Source of the DNA: Nitrospirae bacterium MYbinv3
GTDB lineage: Bacteria > Nitrospirota > Thermodesulfovibrionia > Thermodesulfovibrionales > Magnetobacteriaceae
Direction of reading: 5' to 3'
Assembly (NCBI GenBank): GCA_002753395.1
Contig: PEAB01000031.1
Coordinates: forward strand, 1 to 36,976
DNA: 36,976 nucleotides
The notes under the pieces are model-generated. The model searched no databases and had not been told where the DNA came from. It saw nothing but the letters and a program-made list of their open reading frames with translations. The position numbers were made by a program, and so were the translations under genes. Shown here in pieces: positions 8,887 through 17,152 of the stretch. The stretch's first letter is position 1; each line of letters starts with the position of its first letter.

Positions 8887-10040
8887 AGTTTTTTCCGAGC
8901 CTCAAATTTTTCCACATATTTATCATATCTCTCACCGTAAAGACCTGTAAGATGATATGCTTCATTGTATAGCAGGCGTCCTTCTTTAGCAGCTCGAATA
9001 ACAGTATCAGCAAAACGTCTTCCTAAACGAAAATTTTGAGTTGCGTAAAAATTTCCTCCGCCACTTTTTTCTGTCGTTTTTTTTCGCTGAGCATCGTCCT
9101 GATATCCATGGTAAAACTCAAAAAAATCTGCCTTATTGATTAATTTTAGATCTAATGCACGTCTTGCGGCAACAATCGGACTCACTTTTAACTTTCTGGC
9201 AATGACTTCGAAAGGCTTATTTCTATTCTTAACATTAGGCCAATCCGCTGTAATCTTACTTTCTGGGACAAGAAATTCCGCTGCAACTCTATTACAGAAT
9301 AGCTCTACAGAATTTTCTATAGGTAAGAAGTTGCTGAAGTTGAAAACGCCCCCCTTTCCTATAAGAAGATGTGCAACCTCATGAATCAAAGTGAACATCT
9401 GAGCAGCTTTGGCATCCGCTCCATTGATAAATATTAAAGGTGCATACTCATCGGATAGGACAAATCCTCTAAATTCATTTATATCAAGTCTCCTACTGGT
9501 ATTGTTTCCAACAATACTGTTGATAGTCACTATCACTCCGACTCTTTCAATAGCAAGGTAAAGAGCGCTTAAGGCTGCCCCCCAGGTTTTATGCCGTTGT
9601 GCCCAATCGGGTGAAATATCCAGGAGTTTATAGAGTTTCATTGCAGATTGTTTAACATCGTCAGAGAGATTTACGCAACCAATAAAGGCTAAAGGCTGTT
9701 CCCCCTGTTCGATAAGGAAGTCTCGTAGCCATTGTTGACGACGCTGCATAGTCTGCACAGTTTCAAGCAAATTTGGACTTGGTTGTTTGATGGCTTCATC
9801 CCCCACAGTCCTAAAATCGATGATGGAAAGCTCATCTTTTGGTGGTTCAGGGAGGAAAAAATAACCTAATGGGGTTAATGTCTTCTTTGCTAATCTATTC
9901 AATTGACTCAGTGTCGGCATTTCTTTACCACTCTGCCACAAATGAAACTTTTGGAACTGTTTCTGCAAATCCCCCTCAGACAAGCCAGAACGCTCCTGTG
10001 CCCATCGAAACAACTCCGGTCTAATAGTTACATAGTTCAT
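8883..10040 (-). CDS. Xre-HTH / ImmA-IrrE metallopeptidase, predicted antitoxin
   Basis: The protein has 385 residues. The N-terminal ~65 residues resemble an Xre-type helix-turn-helix leading into LTPLGYFFLPEPP, a linker typical of COG2856 proteins. The ImmA/IrrE zinc-peptidase domain follows, with the HEVAH motif at 220-224 (His220, Glu221, His224) and later FCNRVAAEFLVP. Members commonly cleave or bind a partner regulator. Here the gene is upstream of, and overlaps by 4 bases, a DUF4411 PIN-like gene, as expected for the antitoxin of such a pair. The short TGCGT/ACGCA dyad in its promoter could be an autoregulatory operator. Binding of its partner is inferred. The HTH is weaker by eye than the peptidase domain. 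Confidence 0.82.
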   Translation of the reverse strand: MNYVTIRPELFRWAQERSGLSEGDLQKQFQKFHLWQSGKEMPTLSQLNRLAKKTLTPLGYFFLPEPPKDELSIIDFRTVGDEAIKQPSPNLLETVQTMQRRQQWLRDFLIEQGEQPLAFIGCVNLSDDVKQSAMKLYKLLDISPDWAQRHKTWGAALSALYLAIERVGVIVTINSIVGNNTSRRLDINEFRGFVLSDEYAPLIFINGADAKAAQMFTLIHEVAHLLIGKGGVFNFSNFLPIENSVELFCNRVAAEFLVPESKITADWPNVKNRNKPFEVIARKLKVSPIVAARRALDLKLINKADFFEFYHGYQDDAQRKKTTEKSGGGNFYATQNFRLGRRFADTVIRAAKEGRLLYNEAYHLTGLYGERYDKYVEKFEARKKL

Positions 10041-10101
10041 AGCATCTATCGCTTATCGTTAACATTACAGCTTTCATATAACTTGTGTCTCCATACTTTC
10101 T

Positions 10102-10131
10102 ATTGTAGCATGTTCAACCCCACTGCGTAAA
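10102..10131 (-). promoter_or_regulatory. Candidate promoter of the toxin-antitoxin operon
   Basis: On the minus strand a TACAAT -10 box (10102-10107) lies 18 bases downstream of a TTTACG -35-like box (10126-10131). This predicts a start of transcription near 10095 and a leader of about 55 bases before the ATG at 10040. The rest of the 294-base gap up to 10334 shows nothing I recognise. Confidence 0.4.
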
Positions 10132-10135
10132 CGCA
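10124..10135. promoter_or_regulatory. Candidate operator dyad overlapping the -35 box
   Basis: TGCGTAAACGCA is a 12-base inverted repeat (TGCGT, AA, ACGCA) covering the -35 region of the candidate promoter of the Xre/ImmA-DUF4411 pair. Its position fits repression by the operon's own HTH protein. It is short, so chance occurrence is possible. Confidence 0.35.
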
Positions 10136-10334
10136 ACTGCTATCGTTCTGACTGTAAGTTGGTAATAATATTTCTCTTGACATCTGCTACTTGAAAAGTA
10201 GTGAAACCTCTTAAATTCATCCGGATTATAATCCTCGGCAGAAAAAATAAGCGCATTTTACTCATCAACTTTAGCTATCATCGATCTCTCCACCTTAGAC
10301 ATGAAGCAAATCCTCAACCGTGTTTTGCTATACA

Positions 10335-11738
10335 TTACGTAGAATTTAGGACATCATAATTTTCTTTTAGCAGATTATCAATAGGGTTAATCGTGCAGGC
10401 CTTTTCGACCCATTTACGGGCGCTAACTACGTCATTGTTACGAGCGAAGATAACCCCTATGTTGTTAGCAATCTCAAACAGATAGTTATCTTTTTCCCAG
10501 AGTAACTGTAATCTCCTGATAGCCTCGCTACCACTTATTACGCCATGCTGCCAGTTGTGCATGTGCCTTTGAAATTCACTGTTTAATGTAAAAACATTAT
10601 AAGGCTGCTTAATCTCAGGGGACGCTGATATATACGAATCCGTATTAAGGGTGCGTAGACATGACTGTTCATGCTTGTCCAGCACCTGAAAGAACGGGCA
10701 GTTCTTACAACCGTCAGGAAGGTTGCCGCTTCTTAGATTTAAACGCAGACTTCGATAATTATGTCCGTGCCAGACTTCCATCAGGGTATTATGTCTAAGA
10801 TTACCCATAAACAGATGATCTATAAAACAACACGCCCTGATAAGACCTTTAAAGCCTATTGATACGTTTTCTTCAGCCGTTCTACAGGCAAACCTGCCAT
10901 CAGGAGTCATATCAAAAAACCTGTTTATTAATCCCTCAGGAGGAGGGATTGCTCCAGAGTACGACCCTCCATGTATGATACTTATATCGTGACTGTGGCA
11001 GATAGATACCGCCTTTTGTAGATAGTGATCAAACCGCTCCTTTGCAAACAACAGAGACTTCTGCTTAAAATCTTCCTTGTTGAAAAATATGCGTTGTGCA
11101 ACAACAAGCTGTTTTGCCCTCATATCAACTGCAAGTTTCGCTATCAAGGGAAGCTCTGTAACGTTATCCTGCCACGCTGCAAAGGCGAACTCTATGGAAG
11201 GTTTATCAGTTTGATATCTGTCTTTAAGCGTATTTATTAGTCGTATATTCCTTAACAGTTTTTCAAAGCTGCCCCCCTGTCTTATCGACTCATATGTATT
11301 TTGAGTCGCGCCATCTACAGATATGGTAATACTTACGTTTTTCCCTAATAGCGGGAGTATCTTTTCCTTGGTAAACAACAACCCATTTGTTGAAAAGGTT
11401 ATATCTACACCATCTGGCAGGTTTTCTACACAGTATCCAACGATACTGTCCCAGTTCCTTGCCAGTAAAGGTTCGCCAGCCGAGAACAAGCATACAGATT
11501 TGATGTCACCGCACTGTCTGAAGACATCCTCAAACAACGGCCACTCCATATGCCCCTTTTCCATGCGCAAACCCTCCTGCGTATGGGCGCACATAACACA
11601 CCTGAGATTGCAGTGATTTGTAACCTCAAAAAACGCCACCCTTGGCGCGTTCCAATATAAAAGGCTATCGAAAAAACGCATATGCTCAGCTACAATTAAC
11701 TCATAAGGCATGATATAAATACAAGGCTCTGTCTTCAT
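10335..11738 (-). CDS. Radical SAM/SPASM protein with C-terminal helical repeats
   Basis: This 467-residue protein has the radical SAM cluster motif CxxxCxxC at Cys43, Cys47 and Cys50 (NHCNLRCVMC). A typical SAM-binding GEP motif (SAGEPLL) and a SPASM-type C-terminal cysteine set (RACCF..., GCKNCPF) follow, the latter expected to hold an extra Fe-S cluster. The final ~90 residues look like TPR-type helices (VVSARKWVEKACTINPIDN). Similar proteins are common in polysaccharide and peptide-modification clusters, but no substrate can be named; no precursor peptide is visible beside it. Only a weak AGG-type ribosome binding site precedes the ATG at 11738. It starts 14 bases after the Rpn-family gene and may be cotranscribed with it. 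Confidence 0.85.
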   Translation of the reverse strand: MKTEPCIYIMPYELIVAEHMRFFDSLLYWNAPRVAFFEVTNHCNLRCVMCAHTQEGLRMEKGHMEWPLFEDVFRQCGDIKSVCLFSAGEPLLARNWDSIVGYCVENLPDGVDITFSTNGLLFTKEKILPLLGKNVSITISVDGATQNTYESIRQGGSFEKLLRNIRLINTLKDRYQTDKPSIEFAFAAWQDNVTELPLIAKLAVDMRAKQLVVAQRIFFNKEDFKQKSLLFAKERFDHYLQKAVSICHSHDISIIHGGSYSGAIPPPEGLINRFFDMTPDGRFACRTAEENVSIGFKGLIRACCFIDHLFMGNLRHNTLMEVWHGHNYRSLRLNLRSGNLPDGCKNCPFFQVLDKHEQSCLRTLNTDSYISASPEIKQPYNVFTLNSEFQRHMHNWQHGVISGSEAIRRLQLLWEKDNYLFEIANNIGVIFARNNDVVSARKWVEKACTINPIDNLLKENYDVLNST

Positions 11739-11752
11739 TACCTAGCAGTTGG

Positions 11753-12637
11753 CTATAATCGTTTATTAATACGATCTATCAACTCATCAACGGATGCAGA
11801 CCTTTTGATCAGCTCCTTAAACTCTTCTAGTTTTTCCATACCCCCAAGATTTCTAATACTGTCCATAAGTTCAACCCCTCTATCTCCATACTTAATCTCA
11901 AGCATCCCCTCGATCCCTACGAGTAATCCTTCAATGAATGAATACTCTATCGCACCCTTTTCATCTTGTGCTTTCATCTGCCAATAATCGTATATATCGA
12001 GCTCTTCCTTGTTCCATAACATCTTATTTGCTAAATCATATGCCTCTCTCATCTCCTCAAAGTCAGCACACTTGGGCACCATTTCCAAAGAACGAGCATT
12101 CTTTATGAAATATATCCACTTATCCGTTATGCTCTCTAACTCATTCTCATCTTTGGTAAACTTGGGTAACTCTATAAAATTAAACTCCTGATCCTTCAAT
12201 TCTTGTTTAAACGTGCTCGTATTTAATATCAAATGCCTCGTTAAATAATCATTGCCTCTAAATATATCAAAATCCACTATCCCTATATATATCACCTGAT
12301 TTAGTTTGGGATAGTCATCTCCTTTGTCTAGCTGCGAAACATATGCCTTACTTGTATAGTACAATACCCGCTTCTCAAATCCTACCTTCTTTTGTATCTG
12401 TATCTCTACTATAAAAGTTCTTTTTCTCTTATCTATTGCTCTTATGTCTAATATAGTTTCTTTCAATATTGCTATCTTTGGCGCTTGATAGGGATTCAAT
12501 ATCTTTAAATCCTCTATCTCCTTATCACCGCTGAGACCTAATACGGAGTTCAAAAAAGATATTAATATCTCCTTCTTACCCTCATTGCCAAATATCTTTT
12601 TAAACGCTACGTCATTTCTTACGTCTACGAACCGCAT
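11753..12637 (-). CDS. Rpn-family recombination-promoting nuclease (PD-(D/E)XK transposase-like)
   Basis: This 294-residue protein belongs to the Rpn/PDDEXK transposase-like family of DNA endonucleases that stimulate RecA-independent recombination. Seen: the N-terminal signature NDVAFKKIFGNEGKKEILISFLN, and the nuclease core with Asp64 (ILDIRA) and E-x-Q at 78-80 (FIVEIQIQ). YYTSKAYVSQLDKGDDY and a helical C-terminus follow. These genes are usually multicopy and move horizontally; its AT-rich sequence differs from the neighbouring glycan genes. The ATG at 12637 is the only sensible start (MRFVDVRNDVAF). A family C repeat lies just upstream. Confidence 0.88.
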   Translation of the reverse strand: MRFVDVRNDVAFKKIFGNEGKKEILISFLNSVLGLSGDKEIEDLKILNPYQAPKIAILKETILDIRAIDKRKRTFIVEIQIQKKVGFEKRVLYYTSKAYVSQLDKGDDYPKLNQVIYIGIVDFDIFRGNDYLTRHLILNTSTFKQELKDQEFNFIELPKFTKDENELESITDKWIYFIKNARSLEMVPKCADFEEMREAYDLANKMLWNKEELDIYDYWQMKAQDEKGAIEYSFIEGLLVGIEGMLEIKYGDRGVELMDSIRNLGGMEKLEEFKELIKRSASVDELIDRINKRL

Positions 12638-12680
12638 ATTTTATTATACCAGAATCTCTATATGCTTTGTCTGTGATAAT

Positions 12681-12908
12681 AGGGGCGCATAAGAAAGTCG
12701 TGGGTTTTGTCAAAGAAGGGGAGGCACTGCCCACTGTCGCAGAGGGGTTCGCAACCCCTCCCCTCAGACCTAATGCTGTTGACTTAAGGATGTAAAGATG
12801 CAAAAAAATAGAGAGGGCTTTGCCCTCCCTAGACCCTCCCACAAGGGGACTCGTCCCCTTGACCCCATTAAAGTATGTTTTTGTTCCCATAAGTTTCTTA
12901 TGCGCCCT
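12681..12908. repeat. Family C inverted-repeat element, copy 1 (most complete)
   Basis: The element is about 228 bases and ends in inverted repeats GGGGCGCATAAGAAA and, from the right on the minus strand, AGGGCGCATAAGAAA. Inside are strong hairpins: GGGGTTCGCAACCCC and AAGGGGACTCGTCCCCTT. It fills the gap between the Rpn gene and the glycosyltransferase fusion. It has no credible gene; a 100-residue minus-strand reading frame across it is a by-product of the repeat. Related copies lie near 15253, 20900, 26154 and 32843. Confidence 0.8.
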
Positions 12909-12922
12909 ATGCACCCGATAAA

Positions 12923-15241
12923 TTAGGATGTTGTAAGCCCTTTGAGTGCCCAGAGCGTGTGGATGTTTGTCCAGAAGTCCTGTCTGTGCTTAAATCCATT
13001 TTTCAGGAGGAAGGGCTTTATCTGGTTTGCATACATGGAGGCAATTACCACAAATGGGCGTCTATTGGTCTGGATCAACTTAAGCAGGAGTGCCGGACTA
13101 TGGACGCTCAACCCCATTACCTTATTATTACACCTCTGCAGAGCACTGTCTATAAAACCGTCTACCTGTATGGCTGAGTTTAAAAGCATATTGAGTGTTT
13201 CGACTCCTGCCTGACCGGTGCCCCAGATGTATAAAGGCCGCTTGTTGAAGAGTGTGTTCACCTTAACGGTCTGCTTTAGCCTCTTGAGATAGCGCTGTTG
13301 ATGGTTTAAACGGATCTCAAGGTTCTCTTGTGCTGGCAATTGCCCCTTGCGTGAGAGAGCATCGGGTGAGACCCAGTATAGGCCGGTGACCTCCGGTATG
13401 TGGAGCATCTTGTATCTTTCCGCCATACGAAGCCAGAAATCCTGATCCCCGATGGACACGTAACGCTCATCGAAGTACCCGATATCATTGTGTACGTGCC
13501 TGCGCCACATAGGATGGGGGCCTATCATACAGTCTCGCAAGAGGTCTTCGTAGCAGAACTCTGGCCATCTGTAGACGTCACAGCAGTGATGCTCTTCAAA
13601 CGTCTGATGGGCAACTTCTGTGAGGTACGAGTCGCCATAGACGAGCATACAGTCTGGGTTGTCATTGAGGCTGCTGGCCAATATCTCATAGGCGTCATTT
13701 CTAAGACGGTCGTTTGTGCTAAAAGTGGTGATGTAGCGCCCTTTTGATATCTTTATTGCAACGTTCCATGCCTCATATACACTGATCCTTGTGCCCGTTC
13801 TGACGTAAGTGATATTTGTGTATAGACGCTGAAACTCCTCAACTATCGCCCGTTCGTTCTGAGTTGAGGCGGCGTCTACAACCACGATCTCAGTGCTCTG
13901 GGCTATTGTTTGGTTTTCAAGGTCTTGCAGACATTCGCGTATAAACTCCTCTGATTTGTACGTGGAAACCAGCACAGTCACAAGGGGTAACTCGCTGCTG
14001 AGCATCTCCCGCCCCCTATGGGAGGAGTTGGCGGGCACAGTGGAGTGTATAACCTCAACGTCCTTTGAGATAAGATAGCTATTAGACCATCTCCATCGGG
14101 GTCTAAAATGGTCGGGGTCTTGTATGTGAGTGTTGTCAACGACAATTCTTGGTCTGCTCAAAGTTCCCAGAAGGGTCAATTGCATGGCCTGCACAATGGC
14201 CTCTGTAGATACATCGTTAACGCAATAAGGTGCCTGATACCTGCAATCCCAGTTGCAGCCGTAGCACTCTAAAGGCAAACAAACGGCCGTCGTAAAGGGT
14301 GAATATGGTATGAAGCGCCCAAAGTGCCCCCCGCCTAGTACTACCACGTTTGCAACGTCCTTTGCGCAGGCCATGTGAGCACCAGAGGAGTCTGAACCAA
14401 GATAGATGCGGCATCTGGCGATGATTGCAGCACACTGACGAAGCGTCGTCTTGCCGGTGAGATCATGGCAGGCCGGCAGCTCCTCTTTTAAACCTCTGGC
14501 TGCATCAGAGACCTCCTTGCCGCCAAGCACTACACAGTTGTAGTCCTTGAAGTGTTTGAGAACTTGCGTATAGTTATTGTATCTCTTATGGTAGTGCTGT
14601 GCTGAGGGGAAAAGTGCAATGGTCTTTTGGGGTGTTAGACCGTTGTCTTCAAAGAATCTGGCCGCAAAGGCCTCGTCCTCTTTATCTAGCCACAGAAGTG
14701 GTTTAAGTACATGCCGCTGGATATTAATGGGGTTTGACGCCTCCAGCGTAATCCCGATACCCTTCAAAAACTCCCTATGTCTGTCCATCTCGGGACGCTC
14801 TTGACAGCAGGTATATATTATTTTCGTGTAAAGAGGATTATTTGACTGTCTAAGCTGTGGGGTCATGCCGTTTGCGAAATCACCATTGAAGGCTATCATC
14901 TCTTTGGCCATGCTGCCAGTGGTAAACATATCAGTGAGCGGCTCCCGCGAGTAGACTGAATTTAACGCTATATCTGCTTCAAGCAGCTTTAATCTCTCTA
15001 TTAGGCCGTTGCGGTAACCCTCATTGGCGTAGGCCGCCTTTCTGTCAAATGTAATAACATCATCGATCTCAGGGCAATGCTCGTAGAGTACGGCAATGTG
15101 CCCCTGGCAAAGGACTGTTATAGAATAGTCCGAAAATCTTTGTTTGATCTCCGGTAGCATCGACGACGCAAGTATATTGTCGCCTATGGAGTCTGTTCGT
15201 ACCCAAAGGATACTCTTTTGTCTTTTTTCAATACCTCTCAT
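12923..15241 (-). CDS. Fusion glycosyltransferase: GT9 (heptosyltransferase-like) + GT2 + Rossmann-like domain
   Basis: This is a three-part protein of about 772 residues. Residues ~8-380 are a GT9/ADP-heptose-LPS-heptosyltransferase-like module (ILWVRTDSIGDNILASSMLPEI, IALFPSAQ, YLGSDSSGAHMACA). Residues ~430-670 are a GT-A family 2 module (LVTVLVSTYKSEEFIRECL, EIVVVDAAS, then GYFDERYVSIGDQDFWLRMA). The last ~100 residues have a nucleotide-binding-like start (LYIWGTGQAGVETL), as in PglD or sugar-transferase-linked Rossmann domains. It probably builds a surface glycan or modifies a glycoprotein. I prefer the ATG at 15241 (MRGIEKRQKS). An in-frame start at 15292 would add residues encoded by a family C repeat. 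The usual GT2 DxD reads as STND here, so the metal site is atypical. Confidence 0.85.
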   Translation of the reverse strand: MRGIEKRQKSILWVRTDSIGDNILASSMLPEIKQRFSDYSITVLCQGHIAVLYEHCPEIDDVITFDRKAAYANEGYRNGLIERLKLLEADIALNSVYSREPLTDMFTTGSMAKEMIAFNGDFANGMTPQLRQSNNPLYTKIIYTCCQERPEMDRHREFLKGIGITLEASNPINIQRHVLKPLLWLDKEDEAFAARFFEDNGLTPQKTIALFPSAQHYHKRYNNYTQVLKHFKDYNCVVLGGKEVSDAARGLKEELPACHDLTGKTTLRQCAAIIARCRIYLGSDSSGAHMACAKDVANVVVLGGGHFGRFIPYSPFTTAVCLPLECYGCNWDCRYQAPYCVNDVSTEAIVQAMQLTLLGTLSRPRIVVDNTHIQDPDHFRPRWRWSNSYLISKDVEVIHSTVPANSSHRGREMLSSELPLVTVLVSTYKSEEFIRECLQDLENQTIAQSTEIVVVDAASTQNERAIVEEFQRLYTNITYVRTGTRISVYEAWNVAIKISKGRYITTFSTNDRLRNDAYEILASSLNDNPDCMLVYGDSYLTEVAHQTFEEHHCCDVYRWPEFCYEDLLRDCMIGPHPMWRRHVHNDIGYFDERYVSIGDQDFWLRMAERYKMLHIPEVTGLYWVSPDALSRKGQLPAQENLEIRLNHQQRYLKRLKQTVKVNTLFNKRPLYIWGTGQAGVETLNMLLNSAIQVDGFIDSALQRCNNKVMGLSVHSPALLLKLIQTNRRPFVVIASMYANQIKPFLLKNGFKHRQDFWTNIHTLWALKGLTTS

Positions 15242-15252
15242 CCATTCCACTA

Positions 15253-15340
15253 TAGAAGGGGAGGCTCTGCCTATTGCCGCAGGGGTTCGCAACCCCTCCC
15301 CTCAGATCCCTCGCAAGAGAACCAGTCCCCTTGACCCCAT
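15253..15340. repeat. Family C repeat, copy 2 (partial)
   Basis: This is a shortened copy with the internal hairpins GGGGTTCGCAACCCC and the CCAGTCCCCTTGACCCCAT end, but without the GCGCATAAGAAA terminus. It lies 12 bases upstream of the glycosyltransferase fusion's ATG, in the divergent region shared with the FkbM methyltransferase gene, so it is part of that gene's leader. Confidence 0.75.
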
Positions 15341-15425
15341 TATTCATTTCATTACTTGTTTCCGTTTCGTCGTATATGGTAACATAATGCAAGATTAATT
15401 GGAATGAAAACATGGAGATGTAGGT

Positions 15426-16196
15426 ATGGAATGCGCACGTAACAATAAAATAGATACTAATGCCTCTGAAGATGAGTTAAGGGAGGCTGTTTTTTTGTTG
15501 CATCATGATGATGGCCTGTTGCGCATGGAGCGCGATAACAATAATATGAAACGGATAATGGATGAGGTTTTAACGGACGATTCCAACTGTATAGACGTTG
15601 GTGCTCATGCAGGAGAGGTGTTGAACTGGATTGTACAGCGCTCTCCCAGGGGAAGGCACTATGCCTTTGAACCCCTACCACGGTTTATCCCGCAGCTAAA
15701 AGCCTCGTTCCCAGGCGTTGATATCTACCAGTGTGCACTGAGTAACAAGGCTGGTAGGAGCAAGTTTTGCCACGTCGTTAATCTTCCAGGCTGGAGTGGT
15801 CTTAAACCTCAACCCTGCCCAATAGAGCCGGTCTATGAGGAGATTGACGTGGAGAGCAGGCTGCTAGATGATATAATACCTCAAGACGTAATGGTTCGAT
15901 TTATAAAGATTGACGTAGAAGGTGGAGAATATGGAGTTATAGACGGAGGTAAAGAGACCATTAAGAGGTGCCGCCCTTACATAGTCTTTGAACATGCCAA
16001 GGTGCATACCTTTGGTTATGGTACTACATCTGAGATGCTTTACGATCTAATCGTAGGTGAATGCGGGTTAGTTATCTACAGCCTTGATGGTAAAGGGCCT
16101 CATTCAAAGAACGGCTTTGTATCAAAATATGAAGAGGCCTTTATAACCAGATATAAGAAACACACAGAGACAAACTTTTTGGCAAGACCTATTTAA
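15426..16196 (+). CDS. FkbM-family SAM-dependent methyltransferase
   Basis: This 256-residue protein has the FkbM-type methyltransferase core: SAM motif CIDVGAHAGEVLNWI near residues 54-68, HYAFEPLPRFIPQL, and FIKIDVEGGEYGVIDGG, the family's characteristic DVEG.E segment. FkbM proteins O-methylate sugars or polyketides. Between a glycosyltransferase and an exporter, sugar methylation of a surface glycan is the likely role. The ATG at 15426 is preceded by GGAGATGTAGGT, a reasonable ribosome binding site. Its stop is one base before a family A element, which therefore forms its 3' flank. Confidence 0.88.
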   Translation: MECARNNKIDTNASEDELREAVFLLHHDDGLLRMERDNNNMKRIMDEVLTDDSNCIDVGAHAGEVLNWIVQRSPRGRHYAFEPLPRFIPQLKASFPGVDIYQCALSNKAGRSKFCHVVNLPGWSGLKPQPCPIEPVYEEIDVESRLLDDIIPQDVMVRFIKIDVEGGEYGVIDGGKETIKRCRPYIVFEHAKVHTFGYGTTSEMLYDLIVGECGLVIYSLDGKGPHSKNGFVSKYEEAFITRYKKHTETNFLARPI

Positions 16197-16197
16197 T

Positions 16198-16363
16198 GTA
16201 TCCTCTTAAAAGCATGGTAAACTTCTTTTTGTGGTTTCAAGACATGGATTCCCGCTTTTGCGGGAATGACAGCAATCGCTGTTTTCCTGATGTGTCATTC
16301 CTGCGTAAGCAGGAATCCAGAAAGCTTAAGAGCATACTTACCCCTGAAATATAAAGAAGATAC
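16198..16363. mobile_element. MITE-like element, family A copy 2
   Basis: The element is about 166 bases, with termini GTATCCTCTTAAAAGCATGGTAA and, from the right on the minus strand, GTATCTTCTTTATATTTCAG. The core contains ATTCCCGCTTTTGCGGGAAT and ATTCCTGCGTAAGCAGGAAT hairpins. It begins one base after the FkbM stop codon and is non-coding. The same termini and core are seen at 3107-3295. Confidence 0.78.
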
Positions 16364-16420
16364 ATAAAATATAGCAGATTTCGATATTAAAAGACAGCGT
16401 TAAAAGGAGGCGGTCAGTAA

Positions 16421-17152
16421 TTGAAGGAGAACCCAGGGAGAAAGTGCGTTAAAGTAGCCGGTGAGATAGATACCTCACGTGATCTTACTCAAATAGGCGC
16501 AAGTTCAGACTATGCTAAACATATAGGAAGGCTTTTTAAAGAACTCAGACCTCATATGATAATAGAAACCGGTACTTATCTGGGGCTTGGTTCAACAACC
16601 ATCATCGCCTCTACTATCAAGGAACTGGCAATTGAAGACTGTGTGTTTTATTCTATAGAGGTAAATCCACACCATCATAAGATCGCTGTGGAAAATCTCA
16701 CTAAAAACGGATTAATCGATCTTGTAACCCCTGTAAATGGCCTCTCCCTACCTCGCAATCTCCTGCCTGATATTGATGAGATAGAAGACAGGTTTGTAAG
16801 AAACCTGGAATTTGGAGATATCTTCGTTGATCATAAAGAGGAGGAACGGGCAAGACTGTATTTCCAAGAGGCAAATTTTGAAGGCGTCCCTGATGACCTC
16901 TTAGGCAAATACCTTAGTGAGTTTGACTATAAACCGGACTTTCTAATGCTCGACAGCGCTGGACATCTTGGGTTCATTGAGTTTAACTATGTTGTTTCCA
17001 TGTTAAAAGGACCGTGTGTCTTTGCCCTTGACGACGTCTATCATGTCAAGCATTATAAGAGTTTCTTGGCTGTAAGATCAGACAAACGATTTGAAATAAT
17101 AATGGAATCAAAAGAAAAGTTTGGTTTTTGTACGGTTAGGTTTTCTCCGTGA
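16421..17152 (+). CDS. Class I SAM-dependent methyltransferase (cephalosporin-hydroxylase/methyltransferase-like)
   Basis: The protein has 243 residues. Seen: IIETGTYLGLGSTTIIAS near residue 47 as the SAM-binding motif I, FYSIEVNPHHHKIAVENL as the following acidic strand, and DFLMLDSAGHLGFIEFNYV and GPCVFALDDVYHVKHYKSF toward the end. This layout is common among class I methyltransferases of polysaccharide clusters; the substrate is unknown. The start is a TTG at 16421, chosen because AAGGAGG lies about 10 bases upstream and the next in-frame ATG would remove motif I. Its 3' end overlaps the convergent pyruvyl transferase gene by 17 bases. Confidence 0.8.
   Translation: MKENPGRKCVKVAGEIDTSRDLTQIGASSDYAKHIGRLFKELRPHMIIETGTYLGLGSTTIIASTIKELAIEDCVFYSIEVNPHHHKIAVENLTKNGLIDLVTPVNGLSLPRNLLPDIDEIEDRFVRNLEFGDIFVDHKEEERARLYFQEANFEGVPDDLLGKYLSEFDYKPDFLMLDSAGHLGFIEFNYVVSMLKGPCVFALDDVYHVKHYKSFLAVRSDKRFEIIMESKEKFGFCTVRFSP

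Noticed and set aside
12612-12914. A 100-residue minus-strand reading frame upstream of the Rpn gene.
   Set aside because: It is translated from family C repeat DNA and shows low-complexity repeat-derived sequence.
15242-15292. A longer glycosyltransferase start at 15292.
   Set aside because: The extra 17 codons lie in a family C repeat; ATG 15241 gives the expected GT9 N-terminus.
12681-15340. CRISPR array, suggested by repeated GC-rich blocks.
   Set aside because: Copies are dispersed and palindromic, with no regular spacers and no cas genes.
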